NCBI RefSeq assembly: GCF_015169395.1
Contig: NZ_CP063458.1
Location: 3,844,001 to 3,908,000, forward strand
DNA from: Humisphaera borealis
GTDB taxonomy: Bacteria > Planctomycetota > Phycisphaerae > Tepidisphaerales > Tepidisphaeraceae
Direction: 5' to 3'
Length of the DNA: 64,000 bases
The translations under genes were made by a program, and so were the position numbers. Below are positions 19,801-28,008 of this stretch, piece after piece. The notes under the pieces are model-generated. The model saw nothing but the letters and a program-made list of their open reading frames with translations. It searched no databases and was not told the DNA's origin. Position 1 is the stretch's first letter. Each line of letters opens with the position of its first letter.

Positions 19801-20585
19801 TCCGGCAGTTCGAGCTGAAGTCGGCGAAGGTTCGTTACGAAACCGGGTCTGTGACGTCCCCCGCCACTCAGCCGGCGGAAGGCCCGCTCGCCATGGACGC
19901 CGGCGGCAACGGTCGGCTGATCGTCCCCGGGCCCGGCACGATGATTTACCGCGATCACCGTCCCGCGACACGGCCGTCCACCCAGCCGACCGGCGAAGCA
20001 GTGGTCGCCAACGGCAAGCCGGCCGCTTCACCCGAACCGGGTGTGGCATCGGCGGCACCGGGGCAGGCCCGCGGCGCGACGGCTTTCCAGTGGAAAGACT
20101 CCCTTGTCTACGACCAGCCTTCCCGCGAAGCCACCATGCTCGGCGACGTCGTGATCGTCCATCAACCCGACGGCACCGGCGAACTGCCCGTTCGCGTGAC
20201 GGGCGACCGTGGGCTGGCGATCTTCGAACCCAAGCCACTGACTCGTGCCACGACAAACCCGGCGGCTACGCCCGCGGCAAAGCCGGCAGCCCCGGCTGGC
20301 GAGCCTGCCGTCGCGATGAACCTCAAACGCCTGACCATGAACGGGAATCTTGTCGTCTTCCGCGGCGGTTCAGAGATGACCGCGGACCGGATGATGTACG
20401 ACCCTGCGACCGGATGGATGACCGCTTACGGCACCGCCCGTCAACCGGCCACTTACGCCGGTACCGCCGGCGAGTCGTCCGTTCTGGCCGACGAGATTCA
20501 CTGGAATGCGCAGAGCTGGCTGACGAAGTTCGTCGGCATCCGCGTCCGCAGCGGGACCGATCGGAACACTTTAGGGACCCGGTAA
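16875..20585 (+). CDS. giant LptC/LptA (OstA)-like periplasmic protein
   Basis: About 1236 residues. There is one N-terminal membrane anchor (about 7-24) and then a large exported part. The proximal part resembles LptC, with repeated 'ravDveNPeaEffq' and 'sfdNetFEIATRGYR' beta-strand patterns. Later segments repeat LptA/OstA-type phrases such as 'LTMNGNLVVFRGGSEMTADRMMYDPATGWMTAYG', joined by Thr-Gln-Pro-Ala-Thr linkers. LptC and LptA carry LPS from the inner to the outer membrane. A many-unit bridge in one chain is inferred. ATG 16875 or 16890 is plausible, since both precede the anchor. An LptF/G permease lies at 47.6 kb. Confidence 0.7.
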   Translation: MDGPPMRTALIMFGVLLLSAGGFYLYLSMQAPTPRLNPKTETGPRAPLVMKADADTVGDVGPGARPWVKVYDTERRLSYRFRAEEYAPERAGRIDVKNPEAEFFQYVRDDTEPTGIRTQRIKLVGKTGEVEIQQGPQASADKGFEKGSSGPPKRGLLNDVTIRMFHRFADAEPGTEKNPVLTIKAPNVSFDNETFEIATRGYRNAQGEDVPADQVPIEATGDYNFRGRGLTLRWNDVDGRLDYLEVAHGEYLQIMNPGELSGDKPDKKSPVAVRLPMQSEFQPLTDDRGAPVAMAQVGKTKVGLPRTQPAKKPEKTPQAATSKPPYRATFERDVRVSEGDMNVAETQIASADLMYVDFRSGSDDNPATQPSTRPATQPASKAGVPASLPASPATNPSVAVGGKGQEPEKPKTQPATQPVQQPIIVRWSGKLRIVPLEGPAELPTPIRSGESILRFVGKTSPVKLARDLNRIDCTAADYFSGDRSVMVRGSERHGPVVLQQLPDPKLAPGQSRQATIVTQSLNYDGKAQVAVLNGKSNAIITMPGTAAPSTHPVGEAAQTAPQTQPVAPPQIVTARWNREGRLKFKNGIGGDLTFERADFSGDVDVVHPQLALKSQELALMFEEHLKQPTTAPALAGKASPTTKLSTQLDLKQVIATTDVWADIIDDQGRKQTVTTDRLTVDTATADGGKIYPKVITAIGSAHAYDDKQSLRAGGVELTMIPSASPATQPTAKAKPTTRSSSDIESVAVELKSMRAWDGVLVSSADGSMAAGQTMNVDVVNGQMLARVASPLGTKPATVADAKGNTVSGPQIDFDPNRQWARVSGRGSIRAFQAESPAKGATTRPATLPAVAATQPAKPPKFVDIFWETQAELDGAKDRVLVEGPVLVTSTDPDGTLNTARGKRAVIELAAKPPEPSTKPAKTPSTKPSTKPSARPGLVPGLAGGGMDILKDKAVTAVNLEENAVVNSTLSDDTGILRQFELKSAKVRYETGSVTSPATQPAEGPLAMDAGGNGRLIVPGPGTMIYRDHRPATRPSTQPTGEAVVANGKPAASPEPGVASAAPGQARGATAFQWKDSLVYDQPSREATMLGDVVIVHQPDGTGELPVRVTGDRGLAIFEPKPLTRATTNPAATPAAKPAAPAGEPAVAMNLKRLTMNGNLVVFRGGSEMTADRMMYDPATGWMTAYGTARQPATYAGTAGESSVLADEIHWNAQSWLTKFVGIRVRSGTDRNTLGTR

Positions 20586-20620
20586 ACGATCGAGGGGGGC
20601 GGATGCGACAGGGTCGGCCC

Positions 20621-20648
20621 AAAAAAAAGCCCACGGCGCTGCCGTGGG
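20621..20648 (-). terminator. intrinsic terminator of the zinc-ribbon gene
   Basis: CCCACGGC, loop GCT and GCCGTGGG, preceded on the plus strand by eight A residues. On the minus strand this reads as hairpin plus T8, just past the stop of the zinc-ribbon gene. Confidence 0.85.
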
Positions 20649-20676
20649 GGATTCTCGCGGTACCGATGAATGCTGC

Positions 20677-20856
20677 TTAGTGCTCGGCCTTGGCACCGGC
20701 TGCGGCGCCGGCAGGGTCTTTGCGCACCGTCTTGGATTCCGGCACGCGAAACATCGTCTGGCAGTGCTGGCACTTGACGAGCTTTCCTCGAACGTCGTCG
20801 GGCACGCTCAGGAACTTGCGGCAGCGGAGGTTGGGGCAAAGCAGTTGAACAGCCAT
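20677..20856 (-). CDS. small zinc-ribbon protein
   Basis: 59 residues. Two Cys pairs, CPNLRC and CQHC, separated by a short beta hairpin, form a typical MJ0042-like zinc ribbon. A short charged Ala-rich tail follows. ATG 20856 is chosen because GGGAG lies 7 nt upstream. A GTG at 20874 and an ATG at 20862 are alternatives. Its own terminator follows. Such proteins bind nucleic acid or act as small regulators, but a specific role cannot be read. Confidence 0.75.
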   Translation of the reverse strand: MAVQLLCPNLRCRKFLSVPDDVRGKLVKCQHCQTMFRVPESKTVRKDPAGAAAGAKAEH

Positions 20857-21024
20857 CGGCATCTCCCGAAACACTATCGGATGGTCGCATCAGAGACTTG
20901 AGCATTCGGGCTAGGTACTCCGGCCTGCCTGCCTTGCTCGACGTTGTCCGGACGGAGTCAGGCCGTGTGTTCAGGCCGCGCTTGGCATCCGAACCCGGCT
21001 GTTAACAACCCGTCACAACCCGCC

Positions 21025-21052
21025 TTGTCGCCGGTCGCCCCCCGGCTATAGT
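21025..21052 (+). promoter_or_regulatory. promoter of dxr, likely leaderless
   Basis: TTGTCG at 21025-21030, a 16-bp spacer and TATAGT at 21047-21052. The TTG start codon of dxr begins 8 nt later and no Shine-Dalgarno sequence is present. Confidence 0.55.
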
Positions 21053-21060
21053 GAACCGGC

Positions 21061-22236
21061 TTGCCAAAACGAATTGCAATTCTCGGTTCCACCGGCTCGA
21101 TCGGGTGCAACGCGCTGGACGTCGTCGCCGCGTTGGGGCCTGACTATTCCGTGACGGCACTGTCGGCGGGTCGGAACTGCGCCAAGTTGCTCGAGCAGGT
21201 ACGCCTCTGCCGACCCGCTGCGGTCGCCATCGCGGACCATCATCCCGATCCTGCCGTCGTCGCCGAGCTCAAGTCGCTCGGCGTTAGCGTTTCCGTGGGC
21301 CCGGAATCGCTGGTCGAAATCGCCACCCGAGACGATGTCGATATCGTGCTTGCCGCCGTGGTAGGCGCGGCCGGGTTGCCGGCTGTGATCGCCGCTGTGC
21401 GGGCGGGCAAGACGCTGGCGCTGGCGAACAAAGAGAGCCTGGTCGTCGCCGGTTCGATCCTGATGCCCGAGGCGCGAGCGCGTGGCGTCCCGGTATTGCC
21501 GGTGGATTCCGAGCACTCGGCCATTTTCCAGGCCATGCGGGCGGGATCACCGAAGGAAGTCGCCCACATCGTTCTGACCGCCAGCGGCGGCCCCTTCCGC
21601 ACCTGGCCCCGCGAACGCATCGAAGACGCCACCCTCGAAGACGCGCTCCGCCATCCCACCTGGCGGATGGGAAACAAGATCACGATCGACTCGGCGACCA
21701 TGTTCAACAAGGCGCTGGAGATCATCGAGGCCCGCTGGCTTTTCGATCTGCCTGCCGAGCAGATTCGCGTGGTCATTCATCCCGAATCGGTCGTGCACTC
21801 GCTGGTCGAGTTCGTTGACGGATCGGTCATCGCCCAGCTCTCGCCGCCCGACATGCGCACGCCTATTCAGTACGCACTGACGTATCCGGAGCGTACGCCA
21901 GGACCTGCGCGTCGGATGGATTGGAAAGACAAGTTCACGCTGCACTTCGAGCCGCCCGACCCCGTACGATTTCCTGCGTTATCGCTGGCCTACGACGCCG
22001 TCCGTTCCGGTGGCACGATGGGCGCGGTTCTGAATGCCGCCAACGAAGCCGCGGTCGAGTTGTTCGCGTCCGGTAAGATCGCGTTCGGAGAGATTTCCCG
22101 CCTCGTCGGGTTTACAATGGGTCGACATTCGGTTCAGACCCGACCGTCGCTGGACGATCTTCTCGAGGCGGACCGCTGGGCCCGACAGGCGGTACTCGAA
22201 AAGAGCGGACAGCGGGTGCTGGAGCGGAGTGTTTGA
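21061..22236 (+). CDS. dxr: 1-deoxy-D-xylulose 5-phosphate reductoisomerase
   Basis: 391 residues. It makes MEP from DXP with NADPH in the non-mevalonate isoprenoid pathway. GSTGSIG (about 9-15) binds NADPH. ANKESLV, DSEHSA and TASGGPFR supply the metal and substrate residues, and GNKITIDSATMFNKALE is the family hallmark. TTG at 21061 fits the family N-terminus, and no ATG or GTG is in frame nearby. It is followed by rseP, as in many bacteria, here with a 260-nt palindrome-rich gap. Confidence 0.96.
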   Translation: MPKRIAILGSTGSIGCNALDVVAALGPDYSVTALSAGRNCAKLLEQVRLCRPAAVAIADHHPDPAVVAELKSLGVSVSVGPESLVEIATRDDVDIVLAAVVGAAGLPAVIAAVRAGKTLALANKESLVVAGSILMPEARARGVPVLPVDSEHSAIFQAMRAGSPKEVAHIVLTASGGPFRTWPRERIEDATLEDALRHPTWRMGNKITIDSATMFNKALEIIEARWLFDLPAEQIRVVIHPESVVHSLVEFVDGSVIAQLSPPDMRTPIQYALTYPERTPGPARRMDWKDKFTLHFEPPDPVRFPALSLAYDAVRSGGTMGAVLNAANEAAVELFASGKIAFGEISRLVGFTMGRHSVQTRPSLDDLLEADRWARQAVLEKSGQRVLERSV

Positions 22237-22254
22237 GCGAAGGACCAGGCGCAC

Positions 22255-22411
22255 CACGGAGGAGCGGAGGCACGGAGGGCAACTCTACCTGTGAGTCTCC
22301 CCCGAAAGCCAAAACGTTCCTCTACGATCCGAGATTGAAGGTTTGAAATTTCAAACTGAAGATCGGATCGGCGGTCGTTGCTGCGTCACCCGTTGCCCTC
22401 CGTGTCGCCGT
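22255..22411. repeat. nested intergenic palindrome A (dxr-rseP)
   Basis: Outer arms of about 19 nt (22265-22283 and 22392-22410, sharing CACGGAGGGCAAC) enclose a separate inner palindrome: CGATCCGA at 22325-22332 with TCGGATCG at 22363-22370, and a perfect GTTTGAAATTTCAAAC at 22341-22356. It is one of four such elements in the window. Confidence 0.8.
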
Positions 22412-22498
22412 ATTGGTCTTCGCCTTTGGCCATTCGCCCGTTTTTGATGTGGCCGCGTTGTAACGTATTGTCGTCATCAACCTCGCAGAGAACCTTCC

Positions 22499-24622
22499 AT
22501 GCTTCAATCCGCCGGAATCCTGGCGCTGTCGCCATATCTCGAAAATGCCGGATACCTCGCGCTGCTGGCGTTTGGTTTCGGCTTCGTGGTCTTCTGGCAC
22601 GAGCTGGGCCACTTCCTGGCCGCCAAGTGGGCCGGCGTGCGCGTCGAACAGTTTGCCGTCGGCTTCGCCCACGCGGTGGTGTCGTGGCGCAAGGGCATGG
22701 GCTTCCGACTCGGCAGCAGCCAGCGCGAGTACAAAAAGTCCGTCTACCGGCACCTCGGCAAAGAGTATCCCGACAAGGGCGAGCCCACTGAAATCATCTC
22801 CGACCTGCAGATGCGGGAAGGTGGCGAGGCCCTTGGCCTGGGTGAAACCGAGTACCGCCTCAACTGGCTCCCCCTCGGCGGCTACGTGAAAATGCTCGGC
22901 CAGGACGACCTGCGCCCCAATTCCGAGGCCGACGACCCCAAGGCGTACAACCGCCAGTCCATCGGCAAGCGAATGGTGATCGTTTCGGCCGGCGTGGTGA
23001 TGAACGTCATCCTCGCGGCGATCGGGTTCATGATCCTGTTCAGCTTCGGGTTCAATGTCGCGCCGACGAAGGTCGGCTCGGTCCTGCCGAACTCTCCGGC
23101 ACAACTCGCCGGTGTGCGGGTGGGCGACGACATCATTCAGCTCGACGGTCGCGATCTGCACAACGACCAGACCAAGCTCCAACTCAACGCCGCCCTGTCG
23201 GCCAGCAACCAGGATATTCCCATCAAGGTCAGCCGGCTGATGAAGGACAACAGCCGACAGGAACTGAATCTCGACATCATCCCCGCCAAGGCCGACCTCG
23301 GCGGCATCAAGCTGGTGGGGCTCGGCGTCGGGCCGTATCTCGACCTGGCCACACTTTCGGTCGAGGAAGGTCAGCGGCTCAAGGAGATCAAGGACGAAGC
23401 CAAACACATCTTCTGGAACTCGCGACTGCTCAAGCCCGGCGACAAGATCACCGCCGTCAACGGCACCGCCGTCGGCAAAGGCGACTACGCGGTCCTCGAC
23501 GCCCACCTGCAGACCGGCCAGACGGTGACCATCGAAGTCACCGACAAGGACGGTAAAAAGCGGCAGGAGTCGTTCAATCCCATGTTCGTTCCGCCGTTCG
23601 GATCAAACCAGTGGGATCTGCTGGGCATGGTGCCGCGCCACCAGGTGACCTCCGTCATTCCCGATTCGCCGGTGTTCGAAAAAGCACAGAGTGGCGACAT
23701 CCTGCTCGAAGTGCGCGACGGGCAGACGGTTGACGGAAAATCACTGCCCACCTTCAGCAGCCTGAGCAAGTTCGTCAACGACCAGGCCAAGGCTGACAAG
23801 AAAATCCGGCTCACGGTTCTCCGCGACGGGAAACTGGTCGAACTGGAGCCGACCAAGCCGATCGAAATCCGCCGGGGTATCTACGGCGTGGGGATTGGAA
23901 TGGCGGTGGACGATTCGGCCGCCGTAGTAGCCGAGGCTGTTGCGGGATCGCCCGCTGCCGCTGCCGGGCTGACACCCAAATCGACGATCAAGGCCGTCAA
24001 TGGCACCGCGGTAGCCAACTGGCGCGACGTGCACACCACAATCCGCAAAGCCCTTCCCGCCGACGCCACTGCCGCCACCGTTGAACTCACCTACGCCACC
24101 GACGGCGGGGAAACGAAGAAAGCTGAACTCAAGCTCTCAGCCACCGACATCCTCGCGGTCCGCAATGTCCGCTACGATTCCGGGCTCGCACTGAGCCCGA
24201 CCAAGGAAAAGCGTCTGGCCAGCGGGCTTGTGCAGGCAACCCAGTGGGGCGTTATCGAAACGCGTGACTTTATCCTGCAGTTCTACGTGACGCTCCAGCG
24301 CATGGTCACCGGCGACGTCAGCGCCACGAACCTGATGGGGCCGGTCGGTATCTTCCAGACCGGAACCAACATCGCCTCCAAGGGCCCGGACTGGCTCATC
24401 TGGTTCCTTTCGATGATCTCGGCCAACCTGGCGGTCGTGAACTTCCTGCCGATCCCGATTGTCGACGGCGGCCTGTTCACCTTCCTGCTGCTGGAGAAGA
24501 TCAAGGGCAAGCCCGCCTCGCCGCGAACGCAGATGATCGCTCAGTATGTCGGGCTGGTGTTGCTGCTGAGCATCTTTGTGTTCGTCACCTGGCAGGACAT
24601 CGCGAACTTCAAGTTCCGTTAA
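22499..24622 (+). CDS. rseP: RIP metalloprotease RseP (site-2 protease)
   Basis: 707 residues of an intramembrane zinc protease of family M50B, which cuts anti-sigma factors and remnant signal peptides. HELGH at 34-38 is the zinc site in the first membrane helix, and NFLPIPIVDGG near the C-terminus supplies the third ligand Asp. Between them lie about three PDZ-like domains, including 'VLPNSPAQLAGVRVGDDIIQLDG', 'VIPDSPVFEKAQSGDILLEVRDG' and 'AVAGSPAAAAGLTPKSTIKAVNG'. It is longer than the E. coli protein (450), mainly because of the extra PDZ and a soluble insert after the first helix. Confidence 0.93.
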   Translation: MLQSAGILALSPYLENAGYLALLAFGFGFVVFWHELGHFLAAKWAGVRVEQFAVGFAHAVVSWRKGMGFRLGSSQREYKKSVYRHLGKEYPDKGEPTEIISDLQMREGGEALGLGETEYRLNWLPLGGYVKMLGQDDLRPNSEADDPKAYNRQSIGKRMVIVSAGVVMNVILAAIGFMILFSFGFNVAPTKVGSVLPNSPAQLAGVRVGDDIIQLDGRDLHNDQTKLQLNAALSASNQDIPIKVSRLMKDNSRQELNLDIIPAKADLGGIKLVGLGVGPYLDLATLSVEEGQRLKEIKDEAKHIFWNSRLLKPGDKITAVNGTAVGKGDYAVLDAHLQTGQTVTIEVTDKDGKKRQESFNPMFVPPFGSNQWDLLGMVPRHQVTSVIPDSPVFEKAQSGDILLEVRDGQTVDGKSLPTFSSLSKFVNDQAKADKKIRLTVLRDGKLVELEPTKPIEIRRGIYGVGIGMAVDDSAAVVAEAVAGSPAAAAGLTPKSTIKAVNGTAVANWRDVHTTIRKALPADATAATVELTYATDGGETKKAELKLSATDILAVRNVRYDSGLALSPTKEKRLASGLVQATQWGVIETRDFILQFYVTLQRMVTGDVSATNLMGPVGIFQTGTNIASKGPDWLIWFLSMISANLAVVNFLPIPIVDGGLFTFLLLEKIKGKPASPRTQMIAQYVGLVLLLSIFVFVTWQDIANFKFR

Positions 24623-24666
24623 CCGACCCGCAGATCGGGAATCGCACGCGGACGTTTCACCATCGA

Positions 24667-24696
24667 AAAGCCCACGGACATCCGTCCGTGGGCTTT
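24667..24696. terminator. bidirectional terminator between rseP and the FAD oxidoreductase
   Basis: AAAGCCCACGGA pairs perfectly with TCCGTGGGCTTT around a 6-nt loop. A-rich and T-rich sides serve the convergent genes on both strands. Confidence 0.85.
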
Positions 24697-24787
24697 CTCG
24701 TCATGTACTGAGCTGCTCTTCGGCCGTCCTGCCGGCTTCAACTCGCGAGGCGTTCGTCCGCCGTTACCAGTCTCGTCGTTCTCGTTC

Positions 24788-26830
24788 TCACTGCGGCAAC
24801 TCGATGAACTGCAACGCGTCGAGAATCACGAATCCGTCCGTGCCGGCGTTGGTCACGGTTACGACCGTCTCGTCGTCGGCTCCGAGTTCGACCGTTCCGA
24901 CCTTGCGGAATGCCTCGCCGGCGGGCATTGACTGGGTCTGATCAACCGCGATCTCGAACCTTCGTCCGCCGCTTTGCACGACCAGGGGAACCTTCGTGGC
25001 GCGGGTGGCGTGCGGCGAGTAGGCCATTCGAACCTCGTACCGCCCCGCCTTCGGCGCTTTAAACCGGAACGTGGCGATCGACTGGCCGTCGGCCCGGCGG
25101 TCGTCGTGCCGGTATCCGACGCCGACGTGCGGCTTGAAGCTGCTCGATCGGCCCCACGATCCTTTCAACTCCGCCACTTCATCGTCGAGCACGATTCCGG
25201 GGAAGGACTTGGGGTCGAGGGCTCGATCGCCGCGGGGTGCCTCGGGGCTCGCCGGCAGGACCGGCAGGTCCAGCACCTGCTTCTGTGCCAGGAGCCGCTC
25301 GCGCAAAGCCGGGTAGGGCAACTGCTGTACCGGGACATCCTGCTTCGCGCACATCGCCGCGGCGATTCCGGCGCTTTGCCCCAGAATCATCCAGGTCGGC
25401 TCGACACGAATCGAAGAGATGCCCACGTGCGTACACGACAACGCCACCGGCACGAGCAGGTTCTGGCACTCCTGCGGCTTGGGCAGGATGGCGCGGTACG
25501 GAACCTGGTACGGGTAACCATGGCCACGGCCGGCCATTCGCACTGGCATGATCGTGCCTTCGTTCACCACTCGGTCTTTCGTACCAACGCGCTGACAGTC
25601 GTGGGAATCAATCGGGAACGACGACACGACGATCGGGTCTTCCTTCTTCGGATCCTCCAGAATGTCCTTCTGGCTGATGACATACACCCCCTTCATGCGG
25701 CGTCCTTCGCGAACGTAGAGCTGTGGCGACCAGTGTCCATATTCGGCGAACTCGTCGCGGCACAGGCCGAGTTCCGCCAGTTGCTTGCGCAGGTTCTCGG
25801 GGACCGCGGGGTCGGTGGTCAGGAACTGATACAGCTCGAGGGTGTACTGCTTATGGGCTTCCCAAATCTTCGCTCGCCCGGCTTCGTCGGCTTCGCTCCA
25901 ACCGTTGGCGGCACCGACCAAGCCCATGGAAAACTGCTTGCCGATGCCGTTGTTGGCGTCAAGCTTTCCGCCGGGCAGCGGATAGAGATCCCACAGGATG
26001 ATGGGGCGCTTTTCCTGCCGGAAGTATCGCCGAACGACCTCGAATCGTGCCGGGTTGTAAGCGTCGGGCTTGGGGAACGGAACGCGGTTGAGCGGATCCC
26101 GGGTGAGGCACAACCTGAAGCTATAGACCATGACGTTCTTGTCGCCCTCGTCCGTGGCTCCGGCATCGATCGTTGTAATCAGCGGCAGCGGCTTGCCGGC
26201 GTCGTCGAGCCCGGAGATCGCCATGGGCGCTTTGGGATACCGCTTTCCGGCCAAGGACTCGCCGAACTCCTTCGTGCCTTCTCGACCGATCGTCCAGCTC
26301 ACACCCGCTGCGGCCATCAGGTCGCCTTCGTAGGTCGCGTCGATGAAAACCTTTGCCGCGTAGGTGGTGTCGCCGGCGACCAGTTCCGTGATGCGCGTGC
26401 CTTCCTTCTTCACGTTACGGAGCACCTGCTTCTTTACGACACGCACCCCCGCTTCTTCCAGCATTGCATTGGTGATCTTCGCGGCGACGTGAGGCTCGTA
26501 GGTCCATTTGGCCTGATCTTTCTGCGAGACCTTGTAGTCGAGTGCGATCCCCCGCGCCTGGTAGTCCTTCTCGATACGCGAATGCCATTCTTCGAAAAGG
26601 CCCAGAACCGTACTGCGCACGGTCTGGTTGGAGTCGCTGAAACAGAGTCCGCCGGTGTTAACCCCGCCGACATGATCGGTCGGCTCCAGGAGGATGACCG
26701 AGGCACCTTCGCGCGCCGCGGCGATCGCCGCGCAGAATCCGCCGGGGGTGGCACCATAGACAACGACGTCGGCGGCAAGGCAGGTGTGCGGAAGGATCAG
26801 GAGGAAAAACAGGGCTGCAAGTGGTCGCAT
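24788..26830 (-). CDS. exported FAD-dependent oxidoreductase with golvesin/xanthan-lyase-like C-terminal domain
   Basis: About 680 residues. A signal peptide (residues 1-19, ending CLAA) is followed by VVVYGATPGGFCAAIAAAREG, a variant dinucleotide-binding loop of the FAD_oxidored family (PF12831), and GGVNTGGL. A CTHVGISSIRVEPTWMILGQSAGIAAAM block closes the flavin domain. The last 130 residues form a beta-rich domain ('FRFKAPKAGRYEVRMAYSPHATRA') like the golvesin C-terminal/xanthan lyase module. Such proteins are abundant in planctomycetes and are thought to act on sugars in the periplasm. ATG 26830 is chosen because the signal peptide starts there. Confidence 0.85.
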   Translation of the reverse strand: MRPLAALFFLLILPHTCLAADVVVYGATPGGFCAAIAAAREGASVILLEPTDHVGGVNTGGLCFSDSNQTVRSTVLGLFEEWHSRIEKDYQARGIALDYKVSQKDQAKWTYEPHVAAKITNAMLEEAGVRVVKKQVLRNVKKEGTRITELVAGDTTYAAKVFIDATYEGDLMAAAGVSWTIGREGTKEFGESLAGKRYPKAPMAISGLDDAGKPLPLITTIDAGATDEGDKNVMVYSFRLCLTRDPLNRVPFPKPDAYNPARFEVVRRYFRQEKRPIILWDLYPLPGGKLDANNGIGKQFSMGLVGAANGWSEADEAGRAKIWEAHKQYTLELYQFLTTDPAVPENLRKQLAELGLCRDEFAEYGHWSPQLYVREGRRMKGVYVISQKDILEDPKKEDPIVVSSFPIDSHDCQRVGTKDRVVNEGTIMPVRMAGRGHGYPYQVPYRAILPKPQECQNLLVPVALSCTHVGISSIRVEPTWMILGQSAGIAAAMCAKQDVPVQQLPYPALRERLLAQKQVLDLPVLPASPEAPRGDRALDPKSFPGIVLDDEVAELKGSWGRSSSFKPHVGVGYRHDDRRADGQSIATFRFKAPKAGRYEVRMAYSPHATRATKVPLVVQSGGRRFEIAVDQTQSMPAGEAFRKVGTVELGADDETVVTVTNAGTDGFVILDALQFIELPQ

Positions 26831-27116
26831 CCCTCTACTACGCCGCCAACGTCTGCGGACGTCAACTCGCCCCGGCGGCCGACATGGCAATAGTCCATCA
26901 ATAATGTCTCGGTAACCGTCGCGACTTGAGGGCTGGGAAGCTGTTCCAGCGACTCAGAATCCACGCCGCATGTTTTCCTGCGAAGTTTCCTCAACAATCC
27001 GGACAATCCAATGCACGCGCCGAGGGTGAACGGGCGATAATCAGTGTTCCCATGTGCCGGGTTCACCGATCCGGAGGGAAGATTTGTTTTACTGTCCACG
27101 GAAGGATACGAGTTTC

Positions 27117-27890
27117 ATGAAGAAGAAGAGCACCCCCAAGCGTCACACTGCCGCCCCCCGTTCCGCGACCATCGAAGCGCCCGCGACCAAGCCGAGCGTC
27201 ACCAGCCAGACGGTGACGGCGGGCAAGCCGGAATCGGTTGTTGTGGCAAAGGCGACACCGGAAGTTTCGTCCAAGGCGACGAAAACCGAAGTCTCCCCGA
27301 CGACGGACTCGAACCCGGCGGTCTCAGCCGTTACCATGACGGCACCAGCCGACGCGGTCGAGAAGATGCCGGCGGAGCAATCCGCCGATTCAGTCATGGC
27401 AAACACCACTCCCACTGCCGCCCTGGTCAATTCACTCCGCGATACATCGGCCGACGTCGCCAGCGAGGCAGCCGCCGCGCTCGGGGCAACGGGTGATCAC
27501 TCCGCGGTCAAGCCACTGTCCGATGTCATCGCCAACGCCGACGGCTACTACCACCCGGTCGTCCGCGCCGCTGCGGCGACGAGCCTCGGTAAGCTCGGTG
27601 ACACGAAGGCTGTCCCAGCACTGATCGCCGGAATCCGTGATGAGATGGCCGAAGCGTCGGCCGAATCGATTCGCGCCCTGGCCGCGATCGGCGATGCCCG
27701 CGCCGTCGCGCCGCTGGTTGAAGTCGTCCGCAACGCCGAGGGATTCTATCTGTCCTTCGTCCGTCGCGCGGCCGTCATGGCCCTGGTGAAGCTCGGCGGT
27801 CCCGAAGCGACCACCATGCTCCGCGTTGTCGCCGACAACTTCGACGAAGACCCGGTCATCCGTCAGGTCGCCGTTGACGCGCTGGCCTGA
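27117..27890 (+). CDS. HEAT-repeat protein
   Basis: 257 residues. The first 100 are Lys/Thr/Ala-rich low complexity with a basic start (MKKKSTPK). The rest consists of about four HEAT/PBS-lyase-like helical repeats with the pattern 'A..ALG.lGD..AV.pLi..l' (about 100-257). It probably serves as a protein-protein scaffold. GGAAGG lies about 10 nt before the ATG. No signal peptide is seen and no partner gene is obvious. A shared terminator separates it from the convergent transaldolase. Confidence 0.75.
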   Translation: MKKKSTPKRHTAAPRSATIEAPATKPSVTSQTVTAGKPESVVVAKATPEVSSKATKTEVSPTTDSNPAVSAVTMTAPADAVEKMPAEQSADSVMANTTPTAALVNSLRDTSADVASEAAAALGATGDHSAVKPLSDVIANADGYYHPVVRAAAATSLGKLGDTKAVPALIAGIRDEMAEASAESIRALAAIGDARAVAPLVEVVRNAEGFYLSFVRRAAVMALVKLGGPEATTMLRVVADNFDEDPVIRQVAVDALA

Positions 27891-27917
27891 GCGCACGCCG
27901 CAGTTGATTGAAAACAA

Positions 27918-27960
27918 AAAGCCCCGTGTTCGAGCGACTTCGCTTCGAACACGGGGCTTT
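27918..27960. terminator. bidirectional terminator between HEAT gene and transaldolase
   Basis: AAAGCCCCGTGTTCGA pairs with TCGAACACGGGGCTTT, with an inner GCG/CGC extension, and is flanked by A-rich and T-rich tracts. Confidence 0.9.
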
Positions 27961-28008
27961 GTCTTTTTCTTGATCCCGGACACTTGGCGTCGATACGCTT
28001 CGGCCCGA

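Noticed and set aside
24974-26893. 639-codon plus-strand ORF opposite the FAD oxidoreductase
   Set aside because: It is a long antisense frame produced by high GC at third positions. The minus-strand protein has a signal peptide and clear family motifs.
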